Of a stretch of 5,193 nucleotides of DNA, positions 1 through 5,193 are shown piece after piece (within the stretch, counting starts at the first letter, position 1; every line of letters begins with the position of its first letter). The translations under genes were made by a program, and so were the position numbers. Origin of the DNA: Bacteroidota bacterium (lineage in GTDB: Bacteria > Bacteroidota > Ignavibacteria > Ignavibacteriales > Ignavibacteriaceae); the NCBI GenBank assembly GCA_021778375.1, contig JAJYCM010000203.1, forward strand, positions 1 to 5,193, written 5' to 3'. Under the pieces are notes generated by a model. That model was not told where the DNA came from, ran no database searches, and worked only from the letters and a program-made list of their open reading frames with translations.

Positions 1-1247
1 ATCTTTCTATTTTAAAACAAACAGAAATCAAGACTATCTTATCTAGAAAACAAGATGAAAGAGTGAATCAACTCTCGCTCGCTGCCGGTTCAAGAATTAT
101 TATTACTCAAGATTTAACAGAGTCAGAAATTAATTTAAACCTATCCTCCTTTAAGGACGAGGACATTGCATACATCCTATATACATCAGGAAGTACTGGC
201 ATTCCTAAAGGTGTTCCGATAACATGGGATAACCTTAATTCCTTTATTGATGCATTTTTCAATCTTGGTTATGATATTAATGAAAACGACAGATTTCTTC
301 AGATGTTTGATTTAACATTTGATTTCTCTGTTATATGCTATACTGTACCGCTATGTAAAGGTGCATCCGTATATACTATTGAAACCGAAGGAGTAAAATA
401 TGCTAATGTATATATGGCGCTTGAAAGTAAGGAAATCACTTTTGCTTGTTTGGTACCTGTAATTCTTTCTTATCTAAGACCATATTTTGAAGATATTAAT
501 TTAGAGAAATTAAAGTATTCTCTATTTTGTGGTGAGACACTTTATGCCGACCTTGCAAAAGAATGGGGTAAATGCATCCCTAATGGGAAAATCATCAATG
601 CTTACGGTCCAACTGAAGCAACTGTCTTTTGTTTAATTTATAATTTTAACGGTGATGATTCTATCGAAAAAAAATATAACGGTGGAGTATCCATTGGCAA
701 ACCGATGTTAAATATGGAGGCAATTGTCATAGACGAAAACCTTAAACCTGTTTCGAAAGGGACTATAGGGGAATTGTGTTTGGCAGGAAAACAATTAACA
801 ACCGGATATTTGAAAAACCCAGAAAAAAATAGAGAAGTGTTTTTTAATTATCTCATAAACGGAATTGAGAAAAGATTTTATAGAACCGGCGACTTAGCTT
901 TAATAGATAAAGACGATGTTTTTATGTTCGCCGGACGATTGGATACTCAAATAAAAGTTCAAGGATTTAGAATTGAGCTCGGAGAGATAGAACATTTTAC
1001 GCGTAAGTTTACAAATATTACAAATGTTGCAGCAGTATCATACAAAAATAGAATTGGTATTATTCTAATACATCTTTTTATTGAGAACTATTCCGGGAAA
1101 GTTTATGATATTGAAAAATATTTGAGGATAAAAGTACCATACTATATGGTCCCTTCTGAAATTACAGTACTCTCTACTTTTCCGTTAAATGCAAATGGTA
1201 AAGTAGACAGAAAAAGATTGACTGAGATTGCCCAATCCAAGGTTTAG
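1..1247 (+). CDS. Amino-acid adenylation enzyme, DltA-like (5' end outside window)
   Basis: ANL-superfamily AMP-forming ligase, expected to activate an amino acid with ATP and load it on a carrier-protein phosphopantetheine in the cytoplasm. The frame is open from base 3, so about 414 codons are visible against roughly 500 for DltA; about 90 N-terminal residues are missing. The GTG at 63 lies inside the open frame and is not a convincing start. Counting that codon as residue 1, motifs occur in family order: A3 phosphate loop YTSGSTGIPKG (40-50), A4 FDFS (86-89), FCGE (155-158), A5 YGPTEAT (181-187), A7 YRTGDL (273-278), A8 GRLDTQIKVQGFRIELGEIE (291-310), and A10 NANGK with the catalytic lysine at 380. 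Asp87 in FDxS normally contacts the substrate amino group, and Cys156 matches the DltA cysteine tied to D-alanine choice. There is no condensation or fused carrier domain, so it is a free-standing ligase. The small ACP at 2856-3086 is the obvious carrier candidate. It ends 38 bp before the convergent MBOAT gene. The family call is firm; D-alanine as substrate is inference. Confidence 0.9.
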   Translation, partial: LSILKQTEIKTILSRKQDERVNQLSLAAGSRIIITQDLTESEINLNLSSFKDEDIAYILYTSGSTGIPKGVPITWDNLNSFIDAFFNLGYDINENDRFLQMFDLTFDFSVICYTVPLCKGASVYTIETEGVKYANVYMALESKEITFACLVPVILSYLRPYFEDINLEKLKYSLFCGETLYADLAKEWGKCIPNGKIINAYGPTEATVFCLIYNFNGDDSIEKKYNGGVSIGKPMLNMEAIVIDENLKPVSKGTIGELCLAGKQLTTGYLKNPEKNREVFFNYLINGIEKRFYRTGDLALIDKDDVFMFAGRLDTQIKVQGFRIELGEIEHFTRKFTNITNVAAVSYKNRIGIILIHLFIENYSGKVYDIEKYLRIKVPYYMVPSEITVLSTFPLNANGKVDRKRLTEIAQSKV

Positions 1248-1285
1248 CCAGGAATATATTAGAATACTAACCTTGAGTTTAATAA

Positions 1286-2812
1286 TTAAAAATTAAAATA
1301 TATTACCGGCTGTAACTGAGCGGATTCAACTTGAACAACGACTAATATCATCAAAGCTAATAAAAAAGCCTGGACATAAACGGGAGATGCAGTAATTATA
1401 TTCTTAATTTTGTTATCAACAGATTTGGGAATAAAATGCAGAATATAGCCTAGCATTATCAAAACAAAAACTTGAGTGTAGCCTGCAACCCACTGGAAAA
1501 AGACCACTCCGTGAAAATATCTGAATATCTGATGAAATACATCGCGTGCTGTCCGAAGTGAATCTGAGCGAAAAATTATTGCTGTAATAAGAAGTAAATG
1601 GAAAGTAATGAATATCTGGAAAGCTTTTAAGAATTTGGTCCCTGTCAAATGGACTTTATCATAAAATGCTTTCCTAAATTTTTGTGTAAGAAGTGAAACA
1701 GCAAGATAAGTGCTATGGAATAATCCGAAAACCAAGTATGTCCAATTAGCACCATGCCAAAACCCGACAAGTAGAAATGTAATGAAGATAGCGAGAGCGC
1801 TTCCGTAAATCCTCATCCTTCTAAAACTCATTTGTAATGGTTTGAATAAATAATCTAGCAGCCAGGTTGATAATGAAATATGCCATCTTCTCCAATAATC
1901 GGCAACGCTGGTAGCAAGGAAAGGTATGTTGAAATTATCCATCAATTTAAATCCAAGCAGCGCCGCTATTCCGAGAGCCATATCTGTATAGCCGGAAAAA
2001 TTGCAGTAAATTTGAACCGTGTAAGCATAAGAAGCTAAAAGATTTTCAACGCCTGTAAATCTTAGCGGCACTTGGAAAACACGATCAACAAAATTCAGCC
2101 CTATATAATCTGCAATTACAGCTTTCTTAAATAAGCCGGACATAATTAGGAAAACTGCTCTTCCAATATCATCCTTCGAGGCGGTCATTTCCCCTGCGAT
2201 CTGAGGAAGAAAAGCTACAGCTCTGTCAATCGGACCCGCAAGAATATTGGGAAAGAAATACATATATAAAACAAAGTCTCTTAAACTATTAGTCGGTTCC
2301 ATCGTTTCAATAAATATTTCAATCACATAGCTCATTGCTTTAAATGTATAGAATGAAATTCCAATAGGAAGGATGATATTCAGTAATTGGATATTTCCAG
2401 AAGCAACTCCATTAATAATTTGGATGAAAAAATTTGTGTACTTAAAATAGACAAGCAAACCTAAGTCGATAATAATCACTGAAATAAATAAAAGCTTTTT
2501 CAACCAATGGGTTTTCGCCTTAAAGATCCAGCTACCGAAATAAAAATTAATAAAAGTAGATGCAAAAAGAAGAAGGAAAAAATAGCCGGAATTTTTATAA
2601 TAGAAAAAGAGTGAGAAAAAAATGATAGTATATATTTTAAGATTTTTTTTCTTCGAAAAGATTCGGTAAAATATTAAAAGCGCAAAGAAGAAAAACAGAA
2701 AAAAGCTTGTGCTGAAAAAAAGCTGATCGGTTGGATCGTAAACAAAAAGCTGTTGCACTTTATTGAAATCAATATACTGAAGGATATGGTTAAAACTTAT
2801 AAAACTAAGCAT
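1286..2812 (-). CDS. MBOAT-family membrane O-acyltransferase (AlgI/DltB-like)
   Basis: Polytopic inner-membrane acyltransferase of 508 residues, expected to pass an acyl group from a cytoplasmic donor to an acceptor on the outer side of the membrane. It has about ten or more hydrophobic stretches (for example near 31-51, 60-92, 104-125, 143-166, 219-240, 257-287, 337-377, 395-415, 436-462, 478-496). MBOAT hallmarks are visible: AGPIDR followed by LPQI (about 192-205), YWRRWHISLSTWLLDY (306-321, His311), WHGANW (352-357, with His353 as the conserved catalytic-type histidine) and FRSDS (414-418). The length is closer to AlgI/PatA (about 460-520) than to Gram-positive DltB (about 400). The ATG at 2812 is directly preceded by an in-frame TAA, which fixes the start. 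The Shine-Dalgarno site is weak (GAGA a few bases upstream). It is last in a leftward set, 43 bp after the ACP gene, so the donor may be the acyl-ACP rather than acetyl-CoA. The acceptor cannot be read from sequence, and calling it alginate O-acetylase would be overreach. Confidence 0.93.
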   Translation of the reverse strand: MLSFISFNHILQYIDFNKVQQLFVYDPTDQLFFSTSFFLFFFFALLIFYRIFSKKKNLKIYTIIFFSLFFYYKNSGYFFLLLFASTFINFYFGSWIFKAKTHWLKKLLFISVIIIDLGLLVYFKYTNFFIQIINGVASGNIQLLNIILPIGISFYTFKAMSYVIEIFIETMEPTNSLRDFVLYMYFFPNILAGPIDRAVAFLPQIAGEMTASKDDIGRAVFLIMSGLFKKAVIADYIGLNFVDRVFQVPLRFTGVENLLASYAYTVQIYCNFSGYTDMALGIAALLGFKLMDNFNIPFLATSVADYWRRWHISLSTWLLDYLFKPLQMSFRRMRIYGSALAIFITFLLVGFWHGANWTYLVFGLFHSTYLAVSLLTQKFRKAFYDKVHLTGTKFLKAFQIFITFHLLLITAIIFRSDSLRTARDVFHQIFRYFHGVVFFQWVAGYTQVFVLIMLGYILHFIPKSVDNKIKNIITASPVYVQAFLLALMILVVVQVESAQLQPVIYFNF

Positions 2813-2855
2813 TTATTCTCGCCCGATATTGTTAAATTTAAAAGTGATTGCAATG

Positions 2856-3086
2856 TTACTGCAATTTAGAATCAACTAACTTTTGAAGTTCACCTATATT
2901 TTTCACTTTGAGTATTTCCAATCCTTTGAAACGGATGTTATAATCTTTTTCAACTGCCAATATAACGTTTATATGATTGAATGAATCCCAACCTGGGACC
3001 TGGTTTGCGGTTGTTTCATCATGTAAATCAAAACTGTCAAGTTTTAACTCATTTAGAATGATTTTTTGTAATCTCTCAGAAACCAT
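2856..3086 (-). CDS. Acyl/aminoacyl carrier protein (DltC-like role)
   Basis: A small stand-alone carrier protein of 76 residues, the usual length for ACP/DltC. The phosphopantetheine attachment motif is GWDSFNHI (32-39), with Ser35 as the predicted attachment site. DSF instead of the commoner DSL is also seen in Bacillus DltC. The flanking helices fit the four-helix carrier fold: an amphipathic N-terminal helix, then the DSF helix running into NVILAVEKDYNI, and a C-terminal IGELQKLVDSKL helix. The region after the serine helix (FKGLEILKVKNI) is more basic than in fatty-acid-synthesis ACPs, which argues for a dedicated partner. The ATG at 3086 has a good Shine-Dalgarno site (GGAG at 3092-3095, five bases away). 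It lies between the SGNH gene (38 bp upstream) and the MBOAT gene (43 bp downstream), so co-transcription is likely. Its expected loading enzyme is the adenylation ligase at the left of the window. No phosphopantetheinyl transferase is seen here, so activation would rely on one elsewhere in the genome. Confidence 0.92.
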   Translation of the reverse strand: MVSERLQKIILNELKLDSFDLHDETTANQVPGWDSFNHINVILAVEKDYNIRFKGLEILKVKNIGELQKLVDSKLQ

Positions 3087-3124
3087 TTTTTCTCCATAAT
3101 TAAATCAATAAGAAATAAAGTAAA

Positions 3125-4597
3125 CTATTTATAATTATAATAAGTCTGTAAAATCGCATTTGCAATCATATCACCTAACTTTGCCGAACCCTGCCAGGAT
3201 GGGTGGGTATAATCCATTAAAGCAAGAGGAGGATTAGCGTTTACCCATTTTTCCATTGCTCCATAACCTCCCATAGCTTCAAAAAGGTTCCAGAAAGCAA
3301 TGCCGGTTCTATTTGCAATATCTTGCTGGACTTTTAATAATAGGGGAACATTCGGGTCGGTAATAAATCGAGTCCCTCTTTTAATGCCTCTATCCCCTAC
3401 TCCTATTAAAATAATGCTTGTTTGAGGGAAGGCCTTTTTCAAATTATTTATTACCTTGACCATTTGATTGGCATACCAAGTATTTTTGGAGGAACTAAAA
3501 CTTGTTTCATTTGCGCCAAATTCAAGAATTATTAATTTGTAATTAAGCATATTCCCAAACTGAATAAAAGAAGATTCAGGGATGTTGGTAAAGCCTAAGC
3601 CGGTATTACCACGCCATGGGAAATTATCCACATAAACCCCATTGCCATCCTCAAGGCTTACACCATAAAAATATGCCTGGTTTGCAAATGTTGTGGTTAG
3701 CTTAAAGGATTCTGCACTTCCACCGGGAGCTGATAGTTTTAATTCTTTTAATGTATTACCAGGCTGCAAAATTGCACTCTGATTAGTATTATTATTGAAA
3801 GAATAATACACAGTTGACGGTTTTGCGTTACTATAAAATACTCTTGCCATGTTAAATGACTTTAAGTAAGGCATCCAACTGGTTGTTTGATAATTTACCC
3901 AACTTTCTCCCTGAGGAATTGCAAGTTCGCCATTTATACCAAGTGGCATATTTTTCGGATTACCTGTAACGACTGAAGACGAGCTCCAATTATTTGAGAA
4001 GGACTCTTTAGTAGTCGTTCTAAAAGTAATATCCTGGGAAGTTATAGAAAGGAAACCTACACCTTTTCCGCCAAACTTTTGCTGAAAATCCTCTCTAATG
4101 TTTGCTGTAATTGCATCCCCTTCAACGCCGGAATCCCCATAATGGGCAATTCTTATTTTTTCCGAACCGGATTTTTTTAATGCATCAAAAAAATATTTCA
4201 TTTGAGAAAGATTTCCGGTAATTGGGACATTATTTGTTGGAGGTACTTGATATTCTTCTGTTTCTGAAGAAAGATTAGCAATTTGTCTGTTTTTATGTTC
4301 ACCATCTATTAATGAACGGATTAAATCAAGTGAAACACTTCCGGTTAACGCCTCAACATGCAATTTCTTATTTTGATCCGGAAATAATTTTGAGAATGTA
4401 TATTCTAAGGAATTGACCTTATTGAAATTATTATAGCTTATCAACGAATCAGGTTCAATATCCATAAATAAATCAACAGGTTTAACTGAATAACCTAAAA
4501 TATTTACACCGCTAAGGAAATGAGAAAGTAGTATTACAAAGACAATCGTTAGAGCTATTAAGATAACTGGTTTGTTTTTCTGGTTTTGTGAGTGCAT
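3125..4597 (-). CDS. Membrane-anchored SGNH/GDSL hydrolase-family protein with inserted domain
   Basis: A 490-residue protein with a short basic N-terminus and one hydrophobic segment (about 10-29), predicted to anchor the rest outside the cytoplasmic membrane. I see no lipobox, so anchoring is by this helix. SGNH blocks are present in order: GDS with nucleophile Ser156, RGNTG with Gly330/Gly333 as the block II region, FGANE with Gly361 and Asn363, and DYTH with Asp462 and His465. All catalytic positions are kept, so an active esterase or acyltransferase is plausible. Between Ser156 and block II lie about 160 residues rich in Ser, Thr, Asn, Tyr and Phe with a beta-strand character. PatB/Ape1-type peptidoglycan-acetyl enzymes carry a carbohydrate-binding-like insert at the same place. 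The start at 4597 is backed by AAGGAA at 4607-4612 and an in-frame stop at 4619-4621. As the first gene of the SGNH-ACP-MBOAT set it fits the DltD/PatB/AlgJ partner role: finishing or removing the acyl group on an envelope glycan. The substrate is unknown. Confidence 0.88.
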   Translation of the reverse strand: MHSQNQKNKPVILIALTIVFVILLSHFLSGVNILGYSVKPVDLFMDIEPDSLISYNNFNKVNSLEYTFSKLFPDQNKKLHVEALTGSVSLDLIRSLIDGEHKNRQIANLSSETEEYQVPPTNNVPITGNLSQMKYFFDALKKSGSEKIRIAHYGDSGVEGDAITANIREDFQQKFGGKGVGFLSITSQDITFRTTTKESFSNNWSSSSVVTGNPKNMPLGINGELAIPQGESWVNYQTTSWMPYLKSFNMARVFYSNAKPSTVYYSFNNNTNQSAILQPGNTLKELKLSAPGGSAESFKLTTTFANQAYFYGVSLEDGNGVYVDNFPWRGNTGLGFTNIPESSFIQFGNMLNYKLIILEFGANETSFSSSKNTWYANQMVKVINNLKKAFPQTSIILIGVGDRGIKRGTRFITDPNVPLLLKVQQDIANRTGIAFWNLFEAMGGYGAMEKWVNANPPLALMDYTHPSWQGSAKLGDMIANAILQTYYNYK

Positions 4598-4686
4598 AAT
4601 ATTAGGTTCCTTAATTACTTAAACATAAAATTTTTACAAATTTCTTAATTTTAATTGGTTAAAACATTTTAGAACGGCAGCATAAT

Positions 4687-4710
4687 ACTATTAAATTAAA
4701 ATTTAATAGT
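4687..4710. repeat. AT-rich inverted repeat between divergent genes
   Basis: The arms ACTATTAAATT (4687-4697) and AATTTAATAGT (4700-4710) are perfect reverse complements of 11 bp, separated by two A residues. There is no GC-rich stem and no T-run right after either arm, so it is not a normal intrinsic terminator. It lies 90 bp upstream of the SGNH start, in the spacer of a divergent gene pair, a typical position for an operator bound by a dimeric regulator. No regulator gene is in the window. Chance occurrence in such AT-rich DNA is possible. Confidence 0.45.
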
Positions 4711-4847
4711 TAAGAATCTCAATAATTATACCACTTGATAATATGCTCTTTATCAAAGAATATTGCCCCATTTTAGAATAATTTTGAGAATGATTTATCA
4801 TTTTAAGACTAAATATCAAAATAAAAGGTTTATAAAAATATAAAATA

Positions 4848-4876
4848 ATTTTGTTTGTTAATCTAACTATTATAAT
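4848..4876 (+). promoter_or_regulatory. Candidate promoter for the SDR gene
   Basis: A perfect TATAAT hexamer lies at 4871-4876, 56 bp upstream of the SDR ATG, and a poor -35-like ATTTTG lies at 4848-4853 with a 17-bp gap. Two overlapping TTTG words (4850-4857) also recall the -33 element of Bacteroidota promoters, but a proper TAnnTTTG -7 element at matching distance is missing. In DNA this AT-rich, TATAAT can arise by chance, so the call is tentative. Confidence 0.25.
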
Positions 4877-4932
4877 ATATTTTTTTGTGAGAAATATCAT
4901 TTTAATTTTTTTATGCTTCTGAGAATAAGTTA

Positions 4933-5193
4933 ATGGCAATACAGTTTAAATTTGATGAAAAGAGATTTGTCGTCACCGGTGCAACTTCAGGGATAGGCAA
5001 AAAAATTACTTTAGATCTGGCAGAACATGGGGCTCAAGTCCTGGCAATTGGGCGCAGGAAAGAGCGCCTAGATGCATTAAAGGATAATTTTCCTGGAAAT
5101 ATTTTCACTGCGGGCATTGATGTTAATGATTTCAGTACTTTAAAAATTGAATTGGAAAAATTTGGAGAAAAAGGAAAGATTGACGGAAGTGTT
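4933..5193 (+). CDS. Short-chain dehydrogenase/reductase, N-terminal part (3' end outside window)
   Basis: The first 87 codons of a classical SDR (family length about 240-260), running off the right edge. The Rossmann nucleotide-binding motif TGATSGIG (15-22) follows the first beta strand (RFVVTG). The second strand QVLAIGRRKERL (35-46) ends in paired arginines (41-42), which in this family favours NADP(H). The acidic residue of IDVND (62-66) is the usual adenine contact. The catalytic Asn-Ser-Tyr-Lys residues lie beyond the window, so activity cannot be checked. The ATG at 4933 is the first start after an in-frame TAA (4903-4905); upstream GAGAATAAG is at best a weak Shine-Dalgarno site. It is transcribed divergently from the SGNH gene. 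It could be a FabG-like 3-oxoacyl-ACP reductase, a sugar-modifying SDR of a polysaccharide locus, or an unrelated dehydrogenase; the fragment does not decide. Confidence 0.88.
   Translation, partial: MAIQFKFDEKRFVVTGATSGIGKKITLDLAEHGAQVLAIGRRKERLDALKDNFPGNIFTAGIDVNDFSTLKIELEKFGEKGKIDGSV

Larger units (their letters stand above)
4598..4932. other. AT-rich divergent intergenic region
   Basis: This 335-bp gap separates the leftward SGNH-ACP-MBOAT set from the rightward SDR gene, so it must hold the promoters of both unless transcription enters from elsewhere. By eye, G+C is about 18% over 4621-4920, far below the flanking genes. It contains an inverted repeat at 4687-4710, a smaller one at 4789-4802 (6-bp arms, 2-bp loop), an 11-bp direct repeat TATCATTTTAA (4796-4806 and 4895-4905) and a TATAAT hexamer on the plus strand. 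A 78-codon minus-strand frame crossing it is not credible as a gene. No RNA gene or riboswitch was recognised. Confidence 0.7.

Noticed and set aside
63..65. GTG at 63 as the true start of the ligase
   Set aside because: The frame stays open from base 3 with no stop, the visible protein is too short for the family, and no Shine-Dalgarno site precedes the codon. The gene almost certainly starts left of the window.
1..1247. Fragment of a multidomain NRPS
   Set aside because: The protein ends soon after the A10 motif, with no fused carrier, condensation or thioesterase domain downstream. The FCGE motif is DltA-like.
1248..1285. Bidirectional terminator between the convergent ligase and MBOAT genes
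   Set aside because: The 38-bp gap is AT-rich with only a short TTTAAT/ATTAAA self-complement with a one-base loop. I see no GC stem followed by a T-run on either strand.
2640..2720. Phe-rich stretch near the MBOAT N-terminus, possible frameshift or low-complexity artefact
   Set aside because: It is a normal hydrophobic membrane segment in an AT-rich genome; the reading frame is intact and the conserved MBOAT motifs follow in the same frame.
1286..4597. Alginate O-acetylation locus (AlgI/AlgJ/AlgX)
   Set aside because: No alginate genes are visible, an ACP sits in the middle of the set, and a DltA-like ligase is adjacent. The AlgI resemblance is at the MBOAT family level only.
4703..4939. 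A 78-codon minus-strand open frame in the divergent intergenic region
   Set aside because: It begins at a TTG inside the SDR coding start, is dominated by Ile, Lys, Tyr, Asn and Leu as expected from random AT-rich DNA, shows no recognisable domain, and would cover the promoter region.

Overview
This AT-rich, compact window looks like the chromosome of a diderm bacterium, most plausibly of the Bacteroidota/Ignavibacteriota/Chlorobiota group. That placement rests on base composition, the protein flavour (AlgI-type MBOAT next to a membrane-anchored SGNH protein and a polysaccharide-locus-type ACP) and a mix of good and poor Shine-Dalgarno sites. It is an inference, since no taxonomic marker gene is present. 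No tRNA, rRNA, CRISPR array, IS element or phage gene was seen.

Layout: (1) 1-1247, plus strand, the 3' part of an amino-acid adenylating enzyme resembling D-alanine:carrier-protein ligase (DltA); its N-terminus lies left of the window. (2) A 38-bp convergent gap. (3) 4597 down to 1286, minus strand, a tight three-gene set read SGNH-family membrane-anchored protein -> acyl carrier protein -> MBOAT O-acyltransferase, with gaps of 38 and 43 bp. (4) A very AT-rich divergent intergenic region (4598-4932) with an 11-bp-arm inverted repeat. (5) From 4933 to the right edge, plus strand, the N-terminal 87 codons of a short-chain dehydrogenase/reductase.

How the parts may work together: the four proteins in regions 1 and 3 match, role for role, the parts of a Dlt-type D-alanylation machine. 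These are a cytoplasmic ligase that activates an amino acid and loads it on a carrier, the carrier protein, a membrane MBOAT that takes the acyl group from the carrier across the membrane, and an extracytoplasmic SGNH protein that could complete or edit the transfer. The ligase keeps both the Asp expected to bind a substrate amino group and the FCGE cysteine associated with D-alanine choice in Bacillus DltA. The set is not a classical dltABCD operon: the ligase is convergent to the rest, the MBOAT is AlgI/PatA-sized, and the SGNH protein carries a large beta-rich insert reminiscent of PatB/Ape1-type esterases. My best hypothesis is a Dlt-like system that aminoacylates (or acylates) a cell-envelope glycan or exopolysaccharide. 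The acceptor is unknown and the acyl group is inferred only. The SDR may be a neighbouring polysaccharide or acyl-chain gene, but it is cut by the window edge and its link is unproven.
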